From contig JAKFEE010000022.1 of NCBI GenBank assembly GCA_036675815.1, positions 208,208 to 272,207 on the forward strand: 64,000 nt of DNA. Reading direction: 5' to 3'. Positions 9,461 to 18,087 of this stretch are shown in pieces. Position numbers and translations under genes: made by a program. The number at the start of each line of letters is the position of its first letter. Within the stretch, counting starts at the first letter, position 1. Below the pieces are notes generated by a model. It ran no database searches, was not told where the DNA came from, and was given only the letters and a program-made list of their open reading frames with translations. Source of the DNA: JAKFEE01 sp036675815 (GTDB taxonomy: Bacteria; Pseudomonadota; Alphaproteobacteria; Rhodospirillales; Magnetospirillaceae).

Positions 9461-10381
9461 CTAGCCTATTGCGAGCAGGTCGCCTATTTCGTAGCTTGGT
9501 GCGCCTCGACCATGAAGAGAATGGTCGTTGCCGTGAGGTTCAACGTGTACCGAGCCAAGTATTCGGGCACCGCTCTTGTTCCGCACTGTCGGCACACCGC
9601 TTTCCAGCAGCGAGCGAATGGACGAGAACTGCGAATCGAAGTAAGCCGGGAACAGGCCATTGCTCATGCAGGTGGCGATCAGATTTTTCGCCGTGTCCGT
9701 TGGCTGTGTCGGCCAGCCTCGAAGACTACAAATCGTCTTCATAGTGCTCTCAAATGCCTTCAGCGCGTCAACAAGGCATTCTTTGTAGCGTCCGTGTCGA
9801 TAGTGCTCGTGGGCTTTTAGGAACTCTTCGTTTGCTCCCTTGAAGTTCTTGTCACGCAGAACCTCCAGCGTTGGCTTGACAGCCTCCGCATGCAGGAACT
9901 GAGAATCGACTCGGATGATCTCGCCAGACTCGAACTGGTAGCCGACCCCGTGCTCCTTGAAACGCTCGTTCAACTCGGCAACGGCGTCGTCGGGCTCGAT
10001 CTTTCTTCGCGTGTTGTACTGGTACGATTGATTGTCGGCTATGAAGCCTTGAATGACATTAAAGCACAACTCCACAACATCAAGAGCTCGCTCAATCGAC
10101 TGTTCCTGCAAGAAGAAATTGAAGACAGAATCTTGATCGGACTTGGGGTATTTGACCAGTTCAAAAACGCCAAATTCTCTGCATAACGTTTGCTTGACAA
10201 ATTCATACGCATGACGGGCATGGGTCATGTTGTACCCGTCTTCCCCAAAGGCGTCACTAATGATGTGAACGATCTGCACCCGCAGCGGTTGCGGCAGGTC
10301 GTCATAGACGTAAACATCAGGCATTTCGCCATGAGCGCGCTTTTGTCGCTTAGAGAAAAGATCGAAGACCCCCACAACCAT
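9461..10381 (-). CDS. AbiJ-type abortive-infection protein (STM4504/CBY_0614-like), C-terminus frameshifted
   Basis: The N-terminal region (VFDLFSKRQKR, DLPQPLRVQIVHI) matches my memory of AbiJ_NTD4/STM4504-type defence proteins. The C-terminal half resembles the HEPN-like Abi_C domain. Up to GVPTVRNKSG (about residue 271) the reading frame looks normal. Relatives continue with a conserved HG and a helix beginning VPEYLARY. Here that helix is encoded in another frame at 9570-9484 (VPEYLARYTLNL then TTILFMVEAH), while the main frame runs on with unrelated residues. The expected RNKxxxH catalytic-type motif is therefore broken. Base composition is clearly lower in GC than the flanks, and the gene lies beside tRNA-Ser, which suggests transfer. 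Confidence 0.7.
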   Translation of the reverse strand: MVVGVFDLFSKRQKRAHGEMPDVYVYDDLPQPLRVQIVHIISDAFGEDGYNMTHARHAYEFVKQTLCREFGVFELVKYPKSDQDSVFNFFLQEQSIERALDVVELCFNVIQGFIADNQSYQYNTRRKIEPDDAVAELNERFKEHGVGYQFESGEIIRVDSQFLHAEAVKPTLEVLRDKNFKGANEEFLKAHEHYRHGRYKECLVDALKAFESTMKTICSLRGWPTQPTDTAKNLIATCMSNGLFPAYFDSQFSSIRSLLESGVPTVRNKSGARILGSVHVEPHGNDHSLHGRGAPSYEIGDLLAIG

Positions 10382-10411
10382 CCCTCAAAGGCTAAGGAAC
10401 ATCCATAAGTT

Positions 10412-10501
10412 TGGCGGTGGGTCAGGGATTCGAACCCTGGAAGGGGTTGCCCCCTTGCTAGTTTTCAAGACTAGTGCCTTCAACCGCTCGGCCAACCCAC
10501 C
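10412..10501 (-). tRNA. tRNA-Ser (anticodon UGA)
   Basis: On the minus strand the acceptor GGTGGGT pairs with ACCCACC, followed by discriminator G and encoded CCA. The anticodon stem CTAGT/ACTAG encloses loop CTTGAAA, which gives anticodon TGA. A long variable arm (AAGGGGGCAACCCCTT) and T-loop GGTTCGAATCC are present, as expected for serine tRNA. The length is 90 nt including CCA. Confidence 0.97.
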
Positions 10502-10544
10502 GTATTTCGTGACGTGCTACGAATCTGCTAAACGGCACCCCGTT

Positions 10545-10583
10545 GGAATACAAGCAGAACACGCTAACACGTGTTTGTATTCC
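10545..10583. repeat. Bulged inverted repeat between tRNA-Ser and its remnant
   Basis: GGAATACAA pairs with TTGTATTCC, and the inner AACACG pairs with CGTGTT, with a small asymmetric bulge and a 6-nt loop. It lies inside the short spacer between the intact tRNA-Ser and the 5'-half remnant. It could be a recombination-site stem or processing hairpin; the function is unknown. Confidence 0.5.
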
Positions 10584-10612
10584 CGTTTCATCCATTCCCT
10601 AGTCGAGAGACA

Positions 10613-10657
10613 ACCAGCTTTCAACACCGGTGCCATCAACCGCTCGGCCACTCCTCT
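10613..10657 (-). pseudogene. 5'-half tRNA-Ser remnant
   Basis: On the minus strand GGAGTGGCCGAGCGGTTGA matches the 5' end and D-arm of a serine tRNA. An anticodon stem-loop with GTTGAAA (anticodon UGA) follows. No variable arm or GGTTCGAATCC T-arm follows, so the gene is incomplete. It lies about 110 bp upstream of the intact tRNA-Ser in the same orientation. Such halves often mark integration or recombination at tRNA genes. Confidence 0.6.
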
Positions 10658-10802
10658 GCTGGCGGTGCGCCTAGATAAGAGCCTGTCGGCCCCGGGGTCA
10701 ATGGCGGCAATGCGGGCGGTTGAAAATGGTGCGGCCGGGGATCGTTGCCAAGGCGCGCGTCGATGTGGCAGAACTCCCCCTTCGCCGCCGTTGGGAGCCA
10801 GC

Positions 10803-11768
10803 ATGATCCGCATCGTCGCCTTGGCCGCAGCCGTCGCCGTGGCCGCCAGCCCCGCCTTTGCCCAGCCGCGTGATTTTGCCGGCTGGCTCGCCGACCTGCG
10901 CCAGGAGGCGCGCGCCGGCGGCATCTCCGATGCGGTGCTCGATCGCGCGCTGAGCGGCATCGAGCCGCTGCCGCGCGTCATCGAACTCGACCGCGAGCAG
11001 CCCGAGTTCACCCTGACCTTCCAGCAATATCTCGACCGCACGGTGACGCGGTTGCGGGTGGAGAAGGGCCGCAAGTTGCTGGCCGAGCACGGGCCGCTGC
11101 TCGAACGCATCTCGAACCGATACGGCGTGCAGCCGCGCTTCATCGTCGCGCTGTGGGGCATGGAAACCGATTACGGCCGCATCACCGGCAACTTCAAGGT
11201 CATCGACGCCCTCGCCACATTGGCCTGGGACGGGAGGCGCAGCACCTTCTTCCGCAGGGAGCTGATGGATGCCCTGAGCATCCTCGAGGCCGGCGACATC
11301 GCCGCCGAGGCCATGATCGGCTCATGGGCCGGCGCCATGGGCCAATGCCAGTTCATGCCGTCGAGCTATGTGCGGTTCTCGCAGGACGGCAACGGCGACG
11401 GCCGCCGCGACATCTGGGGATCGCTGCCCGACGTCTTCGCCAGCACCGCCAATTATCTGGCCAACCATGGCTGGAGCAAGGATTATACCTGGGGCCGTCC
11501 GGTGGCGCTGCCGGCCGGCTTCGACCCGGCGCTGCTCGGCCCCGATACCGTCAAGTCCCTGCAGGACTGGGCGCGTCTCGGCGTCCGCCGGCCCGATGGC
11601 CAGCCATTGCCCAGCGCGGCCATCACCGCCTCGGTGGTCAAGCCCGAGGCCGATGGCGACGCCGCCTTTCTCGTTTACGACAATTGGCGGGCGGTGATGA
11701 AATGGAACCGCTCGACCTACTACGCCTTGGCGGTCGGGCATCTTGCCGATCGCATCGCCTCCCGTTAA
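10803..11768 (+). CDS. Lytic murein transglycosylase B (MltB/SLT_2 type)
   Basis: A 321-residue periplasmic enzyme that cleaves the MurNAc-GlcNAc bond and leaves 1,6-anhydroMurNAc. The ATG at 10803 gives a signal peptide ending AFA-QP at about residue 20. The catalytic Glu lies in LWGMETDYG. The family motif GSWAGAMGQCQFMPSSY and the lipid-free N-terminus fit the soluble Slt35/MltB group. An EF-hand-like loop, DGNGDGRRDIWG, is conserved. It precedes rlpA and a D,D-carboxypeptidase, which makes a peptidoglycan-remodelling group. Confidence 0.92.
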   Translation: MIRIVALAAAVAVAASPAFAQPRDFAGWLADLRQEARAGGISDAVLDRALSGIEPLPRVIELDREQPEFTLTFQQYLDRTVTRLRVEKGRKLLAEHGPLLERISNRYGVQPRFIVALWGMETDYGRITGNFKVIDALATLAWDGRRSTFFRRELMDALSILEAGDIAAEAMIGSWAGAMGQCQFMPSSYVRFSQDGNGDGRRDIWGSLPDVFASTANYLANHGWSKDYTWGRPVALPAGFDPALLGPDTVKSLQDWARLGVRRPDGQPLPSAAITASVVKPEADGDAAFLVYDNWRAVMKWNRSTYYALAVGHLADRIASR

Positions 11769-11820
11769 GCTGGCGCCGACTACCACATTCGACGTACGCC
11801 TAGCGGGGGGATCCCAACAC

Positions 11821-12756
11821 ATGCGAGGAGCGGCGCTCCACATCGCCGTGCTGTTGGCTGTCGGCTCGATGTTGGCAGCCTGTGCCGAGACCAAGGTGGC
11901 GACCCATGCGGTCAAGCAGGTGCCGTGGGATGAGCGCGGCACCTACAAAATCGGCAAGCCCTACCGGATCAATGGTGTCTGGTATTATCCGGCGGAAGAT
12001 TACGCCTATGACGAGACCGGCATCGCGTCCTGGTACGGCAAGCAGTTTCACGGCAAGGAAACTGCCAACGGCGAGGCCTTCGACATGAACGAGGTGACGG
12101 CGGCGCATCGCACGTTGCCGATGCCCAGCTTCGCGCGCGTCACCAACCTGGAGAACGGCCGCTCGATCGTCGTACGCATCAACGACCGCGGCCCCTATGC
12201 CCACGGCCGGATCATCGATCTGTCACGCCGCTCGGCGCAGTTGCTGGGATTCGAACATCAGGGTACGACCAAGGTGCGCGTCCAGGTCCTGGCCGAGGAA
12301 AGCCGCACCCTCGCCATGCGCCTGCAGGGCCGGGAGGGCGATGGCCAGCCGTCCCCGGCGGCGGCGCCCCGTATCGCCGTTGCCGCCGAAACCCTGCCTC
12401 CGCCAGGGAGCAACGAGACGGCGCAGCCCGTGACCGTCGCGCCGTCGCGGCAGCGCGTTGCCGCAAGCATCCGGGGCGCCGACCCGGCCGATGCGGCTCA
12501 GCCCGTGCAGACATATCCGGTCACCGCAGGCAATCTGTACGTCCAGGCCGGCTCGTTCCAGCATTACCATAACGCCAATCGCGTCGGCGCCCGTCTCTCC
12601 GGCCTGGGCCAGCCGGCCATCATCCAGGCCAAGGTCGACGGCAACGACGTGTTCCGCGTGCGCATGGGCCCGTTCGGCAGCATTGACGAAGCGGACAAAC
12701 TGCTGGAGCGGGTGATCGGAGTCGGTTACCCCGACGCCCGGGTAGTAGTCGATTAA
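11821..12756 (+). CDS. rlpA: RlpA-like septal lipoprotein / lytic transglycosylase with SPOR domain
   Basis: A 311-residue lipoprotein. The ATG at 11821 gives a signal peptide with lipobox LAAC near residue 20. The double-psi beta-barrel RlpA domain (GIASWYGKQFHGKETANGE, then RINDRGPYAHGRIIDLS with the catalytic Asp) covers about residues 65-160. A low-complexity linker leads to a C-terminal SPOR domain (LYVQAGSF, at about 236-311) that binds denuded septal glycans. It acts at division sites on outer-membrane-anchored peptidoglycan. Confidence 0.93.
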   Translation: MRGAALHIAVLLAVGSMLAACAETKVATHAVKQVPWDERGTYKIGKPYRINGVWYYPAEDYAYDETGIASWYGKQFHGKETANGEAFDMNEVTAAHRTLPMPSFARVTNLENGRSIVVRINDRGPYAHGRIIDLSRRSAQLLGFEHQGTTKVRVQVLAEESRTLAMRLQGREGDGQPSPAAAPRIAVAAETLPPPGSNETAQPVTVAPSRQRVAASIRGADPADAAQPVQTYPVTAGNLYVQAGSFQHYHNANRVGARLSGLGQPAIIQAKVDGNDVFRVRMGPFGSIDEADKLLERVIGVGYPDARVVVD

Positions 12757-12821
12757 CATCCTTGCGCCACAATCGTACGCCCGACGCACATTGCCACCAG
12801 CTTGTCAGGAAGTCATTGCCG

Positions 12822-13994
12822 ATGCTCGTGAACGCCTACCGCCGCCTGCTGTTTGCCGCCACGGCGCTGCTGCCGCTGACCCTTGCTCCGGCGGCGGCCC
12901 AGACCATCGACACCGCCGCCAAGCAGGCGATTCTGGTGGATTTCCACACCGGGACGGTATTGCTCGAAAAGAACGCCGACGAGTTGATGCCGCCCTCGTC
13001 GATGAGCAAGCTGATGACCACCTACATGGTCTTCGAACAGATCGAGAAGGGGCAGCTGAAGCTCGATGATCTGCTTCCGGTCAGCGAAAAGGCCTGGCGC
13101 AAGCAAGGCTCGAAAATGTTCGTCCACGTCGGCGACCGGGTGTCGGTTGGCGACCTGCTGAAGGGCGTGATCGTGCAATCGGGCAACGACGCCTGCATCG
13201 TCTTGGCCGAGGGAATCGCCGGCAGCGAGGAAGCCTTTGCCGACGACATGACGCGGCGGGCGCGTGAACTCGGCCTGACCGCCAGCGTATTCAAGAATTC
13301 GACCGGCTGGCCCGAGGACGGCCACGTGATGACCGCCCGCGATCTCGCGGTGCTGGCCAAGCGCATCATCCTCGACCACCCCGAGTACTACAGCTATTAC
13401 GCCATCACCGATTTCACCTTCAACGACATCAAGCAGGGCAACCGCAATCCGCTGCTCTACAAGAACATGGGCGCCGATGGCCTCAAGACCGGCCATACCG
13501 AAGCCGCCGGCTACGGCCTGACCGCCTCGGCCAAGCGCGGCGATCGCCGGCTGATCCTGGTAGTCAACGGCCTCACCAGCATGAACCAGCGCTCCGAGGA
13601 GTCGGAGCGTCTTCTCGAATGGGGCTTCCGCGAGTTCGACAACTACGTGCTGTTCGACAAGGGCGAGACGGTGGCCGAGGCCGACACATGGCTGGGGGCG
13701 CCGGAGAGGCTGCCTTTGGTGGCCGGCGAGCGCGTTTACATTACCTTGCCGCGCAACGACCGCGATGACGTGAAGATCAAGGCGGTCTGGAACGGCCCGA
13801 TCGCCGCGCCGGTGCGCCGCGGTGACGAGGTTGCCAAGCTGATGATCGAGGCGCCGGGACGTGCGCCCCAGGAAATCCCGCTGCTCGCCGGCGCCGACGT
13901 GGAGAAGCTGGGGTTCGTCGGCAAAATCGGTGCGGCCGTCCGTTACATCCTGCTGGGCGCCGGCACCAGCGCGGCCGCCAGCGCAGGCAGCTGA
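12822..13994 (+). CDS. D-alanyl-D-alanine carboxypeptidase (PBP5/6, DacC-like)
   Basis: A 390-residue serine peptidase that trims the terminal D-Ala from peptidoglycan stems. The ATG at 12822 has AGGAAG upstream and gives a signal peptide ending PAAAQ. All three penicillin-binding motifs are present: SSMSK (SxxK), SGND (SxN) and KTGHTEAAGYG (KTG). A C-terminal beta domain and membrane-associating tail follow. The stop overlaps the tmk start (TGATG), so the two are translationally coupled. Confidence 0.95.
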   Translation: MLVNAYRRLLFAATALLPLTLAPAAAQTIDTAAKQAILVDFHTGTVLLEKNADELMPPSSMSKLMTTYMVFEQIEKGQLKLDDLLPVSEKAWRKQGSKMFVHVGDRVSVGDLLKGVIVQSGNDACIVLAEGIAGSEEAFADDMTRRARELGLTASVFKNSTGWPEDGHVMTARDLAVLAKRIILDHPEYYSYYAITDFTFNDIKQGNRNPLLYKNMGADGLKTGHTEAAGYGLTASAKRGDRRLILVVNGLTSMNQRSEESERLLEWGFREFDNYVLFDKGETVAEADTWLGAPERLPLVAGERVYITLPRNDRDDVKIKAVWNGPIAAPVRRGDEVAKLMIEAPGRAPQEIPLLAGADVEKLGFVGKIGAAVRYILLGAGTSAAASAGS

Positions 13995-14638
13995 TGACGC
14001 AGGCGCGCGGGCGGTTCATCACCTTCGAGGGCGGAGAGGGCGGCGGCAAGTCGACGCAGCTCCGCCTGCTGGTGGAGCACCTGCGTGCCACCGGCCGGAA
14101 CGTGGTGGCGACGCGCGAGCCGGGGGGCGCTCCCGGCGCCGAAGCCATCCGGCGGCTGTTGGTGGAAGGCGAGGTCGGCCGTTGGGACGCCCTGACCGAG
14201 GCATTGCTGCATACGGCCGCGCGCCGCGATCACTTGCGCACCACCGTATGGCCGGCCGTCGAAGCGGGGAAATGGGTGGTCAGCGACCGCTTCGCCGATT
14301 CGACCATCGCCTATCAGGGGGGCGGCCACGGCCTCGGCGTGGAGGTGGTGCGCAACCTGCAGGCCATCGTCACCGGCGGCTTCGCTCCTGATCTCACCAT
14401 CATCCTCGACATCGACCCCGCGCAAGGTCTAGAGCGTGCCGGACGGCGGGGCGGCGGCGAGGATCGCTACGAACGCATGGATCTCGGCTTTCACCAGCGG
14501 CTACGTCAGGCTTTTCTCGATATCGCCGCCGCCGAGCCGGAACGCTGCGCCGTCATCGATGCCACCCAACCGGTCGAGACGGTCCACGCGGCGGTATGGG
14601 CCAACGTCCACGCTCGATGGCCCGAGATCCTGCGGTGA
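13994..14638 (+). CDS. tmk: Thymidylate kinase
   Basis: A 214-residue dTMP kinase that makes dTDP for DNA synthesis. The P-loop GGEGGGKST is at about residues 14-22, the DRF-type motif is VSDRFADST, and the LID region is RAGRRGGGEDRYERM. Its start overlaps the stop of the carboxypeptidase gene, and its end overlaps or abuts holB. The tmk-holB-metG-tatD order is a well-conserved alphaproteobacterial arrangement. Confidence 0.96.
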   Translation: MTQARGRFITFEGGEGGGKSTQLRLLVEHLRATGRNVVATREPGGAPGAEAIRRLLVEGEVGRWDALTEALLHTAARRDHLRTTVWPAVEAGKWVVSDRFADSTIAYQGGGHGLGVEVVRNLQAIVTGGFAPDLTIILDIDPAQGLERAGRRGGGEDRYERMDLGFHQRLRQAFLDIAAAEPERCAVIDATQPVETVHAAVWANVHARWPEILR

Positions 14639-15705
14639 CAGCCCCCGCGCCGGCGGCCAACCCGCACCTTCTCGGCCATGCCGCCGCCGAACAGGCCTTC
14701 CTCGATGCCTGGCACTCGGGGCGGCTTGCCCATGCCTGGCTGATTTGCGGGCCGCGCGGGATCGGCAAGGCGACCCTGGCCTACCGTATCGCCCGCTTCG
14801 TCCTGGCGGGTGGCGGGCAGGGCGGGCTATTCGGCGGCTCCGCCTCGCTGCACGTCCCCGAAGACAACCCGGTGTTCCGCCGTGTTGCCGCCGGCGGCCA
14901 TGCCGACCTGAAGGTGGTCGAGCGCGGCTGGGCCGACGACAAGCAGACGCGCCTGCGCAGCGAGATCGTCGTCGAGGACGTCCGCGGTATCGGTGGTTTC
15001 CTCGCCCTCACCCCGGCCGAGGGCGGCTGGCGCGTGGTCATCATCGATGCCGCCGACGAGATGAACCGCTCCAGCGCCAATGCCGTGCTCAAGGTGCTGG
15101 AGGAGCCGCCGCGCCAGGCATTGATGCTGCTCGTCAGCCACAGCCCGGGGCGGCTGCTGCCCACCATCCGCTCGCGTTGCCGGCGGCTGACGCTCAACCC
15201 GCTGGCCGAGGCCCAGGTCGCGCAGTTGCTGCAGCGATTCGGCGATGCTTTGCCCGAGGGCGACGACAGCGCCCTGGCGCGCCTGGCCGAGGGCAGCATT
15301 GGCCGGGCCTTGGCCCTGGCAGAGCAGGGGGGGCTTGGCCTCTACCGCGACATGGTGGGCATGCTGCGGGGCCTTCCCAAACTGGAGGTGCCGGCGCTGC
15401 ACGCTTTCGCCGATCGCGTCGCCAAGGGCGGCGGCGATGCCGATTCCTTCCGAACCGTGTCGGAGTTGTTCACCTGGTGGCTGGCCCGGCTGGTCCATGC
15501 CGGCGGCACCGGCGGCGTCGCCGAGGTGGTGGAGGGCGAGGCGGCGGTGATGGCGCGGTTGCTGGCGGCGGCCAGCCTTGAACAATGGGTGGAGGTGTGG
15601 GAAAAGATCAGCCACCTTTTCGCCCGCACGGAAGCGGTCAATCTCGACCGCAAGCAGGCCGTTCTCAACGCTTTCCTGATGGTGGAGCGCCAGGCACGGC
15701 CTTGA
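14617..15705 (+). CDS. holB: DNA polymerase III subunit delta'
   Basis: A clamp-loader subunit of about 362 residues. It has a RecA-like core with GPRGIGKATLAYR in place of a strict Walker A, the DEMNRSSANAVLKVLEEPP segment and the SRC motif (TIRSRCRRL). The start is uncertain: the ATG at 14617 overlaps tmk by 22 nt, and a GTG at 14635 would give a 4-nt GTGA overlap. It sits between tmk and metG. Confidence 0.93.
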   Translation: MARDPAVTAPAPAANPHLLGHAAAEQAFLDAWHSGRLAHAWLICGPRGIGKATLAYRIARFVLAGGGQGGLFGGSASLHVPEDNPVFRRVAAGGHADLKVVERGWADDKQTRLRSEIVVEDVRGIGGFLALTPAEGGWRVVIIDAADEMNRSSANAVLKVLEEPPRQALMLLVSHSPGRLLPTIRSRCRRLTLNPLAEAQVAQLLQRFGDALPEGDDSALARLAEGSIGRALALAEQGGLGLYRDMVGMLRGLPKLEVPALHAFADRVAKGGGDADSFRTVSELFTWWLARLVHAGGTGGVAEVVEGEAAVMARLLAAASLEQWVEVWEKISHLFARTEAVNLDRKQAVLNAFLMVERQARP

Positions 15706-15754
15706 TGACCTCCGGCGGGGCCATACATCTCGTGGACCTGCCAGGAGGCCGCTC

Positions 15755-17311
15755 ATGTCCGGGCTCAAGACCTACTATATCACTACGCCGATCTATTATG
15801 TGAACGACAGCCCGCACATCGGCCACGCCTACACCACGCTGGCTTGCGACGTGTTGGCGCGCTTCAAGCGCCTGGATGGCTTCGACGTCAAGTTCCTGAC
15901 CGGCACCGACGAGCACGGCCAGAAGGTCGAGAAATCGGCCAAGGCTGCCGGTGTCGACCCTCAGGCCTTCACCGACAGGGTATCGCAGAACTTCCGCGAC
16001 CTGGCGCGGGTGATGAACTTCACCAACGACGACTTCATCCGCACTACCGAGGATCGCCATATGGTGGCGTGCCAGCGGCTGTGGCAGGAACTGGAGGCGC
16101 GCGGCCATATCTATCTCGACAAGTATTCCGGCTGGTATTCGGTGCGCGACGAGGCATTCTACGCCGAGAGCGAGCTGGGCGTCGGCCGCAATGGCGAGAA
16201 GCTGGCGCCCACCGGCGCGCCGGTGGAGTGGGTCGAGGAAGAATCCTATTTCTTCCGCCTGTCGGCGTGGGAACAACCGCTGCTGGAGTTCTACGAGCGC
16301 AACCCCGACTTCATTGCTCCGCAGTCGCGCCGCAACGAGGTGATCAGCTTCGTCAAGGGCGGGCTGCAAGACCTGTCGATCTCGCGCACCACCTTCGACT
16401 GGGGCATTCCGGTACCCGGTAACGACCGGCACATCATGTATGTGTGGCTGGACGCGCTGACCAACTATATCACCGCCGTCGGCTACCCCGAGTTGGGCGG
16501 CGACTATGCGAAGTTCTGGCCGGCGGACCTGCACATGGTCGGCAAGGACATCCTGCGTTTCCACGCCGTGTATTGGCCGGCGTTCCTCATGGCGGCGGGA
16601 CTGCAGCCGCCGAAGCGGGTGTTTGCGCACGGCTGGTGGACCAACGAGGGCCACAAGATCTCGAAATCGGTGGGCAACGTCATCGACCCGCTGCACCTAG
16701 TGGAACGCTACGGTCTCGATCCGGTGCGCTATTTCCTGCTGCGCGAGGTGCCATTCGGCAATGACGGCGATTTCTCGCACCGCGCCATGGTCGGCCGGCT
16801 CAACGGCGACCTCGCCAACGACTACGGCAACCTGGCGCAGCGCGTACTGTCGATGATCGCCAAGAATTGTGGTGGCGCCGTTCCGCAGCGTGCGTCTTTC
16901 AGCGAGGACGACCAGCAGTTGCTGGACGCCGCCGCGGCGCTGCATCCGAAACTCGGCGACCTTATGGATCGCCAGCAGTTCCACGAATGCCTGGAGGTGC
17001 TGTGGCAGGTGGTGCGTGCCGCCAATGGCTATGTCGACCGCCAGGGGCCGTGGGCGCTGAAAAAGACCGACCCGGCGCGGATGCAGACGGTGCTCTATGT
17101 CCTGGCGGAGACCCTACGCCATCTCGCCATCCTGACCCAGCCGTTCATGCCCGAGGCCTCGGCCATGTTGCTCGATCAACTGGCGGTGTCGGCGGACAAC
17201 CGTGATTTTGCCGCCTTGACGGGCGGCGCTGCGCTGGTACCGGGAACGCCGCTGCCCCAGCCCGCGGGGGTGTTCCCGCGCTTCGTCGAAAACGAGGAGG
17301 CCGCCTCCTGA
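15755..17311 (+). CDS. metG: Methionyl-tRNA synthetase
   Basis: A 518-residue class I aminoacyl-tRNA synthetase charging tRNA-Met. A strong AGGAGG lies just upstream of the ATG. The HIGH-type motif is SPHIGHAYT, the KMSKS-type motif HKISKSVGNV. The length fits the short form without a C-terminal EMAP/tRNA-binding extension. The stop overlaps the tatD start (TGATG). Confidence 0.97.
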   Translation: MSGLKTYYITTPIYYVNDSPHIGHAYTTLACDVLARFKRLDGFDVKFLTGTDEHGQKVEKSAKAAGVDPQAFTDRVSQNFRDLARVMNFTNDDFIRTTEDRHMVACQRLWQELEARGHIYLDKYSGWYSVRDEAFYAESELGVGRNGEKLAPTGAPVEWVEEESYFFRLSAWEQPLLEFYERNPDFIAPQSRRNEVISFVKGGLQDLSISRTTFDWGIPVPGNDRHIMYVWLDALTNYITAVGYPELGGDYAKFWPADLHMVGKDILRFHAVYWPAFLMAAGLQPPKRVFAHGWWTNEGHKISKSVGNVIDPLHLVERYGLDPVRYFLLREVPFGNDGDFSHRAMVGRLNGDLANDYGNLAQRVLSMIAKNCGGAVPQRASFSEDDQQLLDAAAALHPKLGDLMDRQQFHECLEVLWQVVRAANGYVDRQGPWALKKTDPARMQTVLYVLAETLRHLAILTQPFMPEASAMLLDQLAVSADNRDFAALTGGAALVPGTPLPQPAGVFPRFVENEEAAS

Positions 17312-18087
17312 TGCTGGTGGACAGCCACTGCCATCTCGATTTTCCCGATTTCGCCGAGGAGTTGCCCGACGTGCTGGCACGCGCCCGCGATGCCGACGTG
17401 GGCCTGATGCTGACGATCTGCACTCACGTCACGCGCTTCGCGCGGGTACTGGCCATCGCCGAGGCACACGACAATGTCTATTGCACGGTGGGCATCCATC
17501 CGCATGAGGCGGGCAAGGAGCCGGCCACCGATATGGCGCGTCTGGTGGCACTGGCGCAGAACCCGAAGGTCGTCGGCTTCGGCGAGACCGGGCTCGATTA
17601 TTTCTACGAACACAGCCCACGCGCCGAGCAGCAGCGGAGCTTTCGTGCCCATATCGGCGCGGCGCGCCAGACCGGGCTGCCGGTGGTCATCCATACCCGC
17701 GACGCCGATGCCGACACCGCCGCCATCTTGCGCGAAGAGATGGAGGAGGGGGCCTTCCCCGGGCTCATCCATTGCTTCAGCTCCGGCTCGGAATTGGCGG
17801 AACTCGCCATAGAATTCGGGCTCTACGTGTCGCTGTCGGGTATCATCACCTTCAAAGGTGCCGAAGCGCTGCGCGACACCGTGCGCATGCTGCCGCTCGA
17901 CCGCGTGTTGGTGGAGACGGACGCACCATATCTGGCGCCGGTGCCGAAGCGCGGCAAACGAAACGAGCCCGCGTTCGTCGCCCACACCGCGGCCAAGCTG
18001 GCCGAGATCAAGGGCGTGGCGCCCGAGGCGATCGCCGCCGCCACCACGGCGAATTTCCTGCGCCTGTTCAGCAAGGTCGCGCGATGA
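17311..18087 (+). CDS. tatD: TatD-family metal-dependent hydrolase/DNase
   Basis: A 258-residue TIM-barrel amidohydrolase-like protein. It has the N-terminal metal motif DSHCHLDF, GETGLDYFY, IHTRDAD and IHCFSSG, and the C-terminal LVETDAPYLAPVP. Family members are Mg-dependent 3'-5' exonucleases linked to DNA repair and RNA quality control. It is translationally coupled to metG upstream and to the MBL gene downstream (4-nt ATGA overlap). Confidence 0.95.
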   Translation: MLVDSHCHLDFPDFAEELPDVLARARDADVGLMLTICTHVTRFARVLAIAEAHDNVYCTVGIHPHEAGKEPATDMARLVALAQNPKVVGFGETGLDYFYEHSPRAEQQRSFRAHIGAARQTGLPVVIHTRDADADTAAILREEMEEGAFPGLIHCFSSGSELAELAIEFGLYVSLSGIITFKGAEALRDTVRMLPLDRVLVETDAPYLAPVPKRGKRNEPAFVAHTAAKLAEIKGVAPEAIAAATTANFLRLFSKVAR

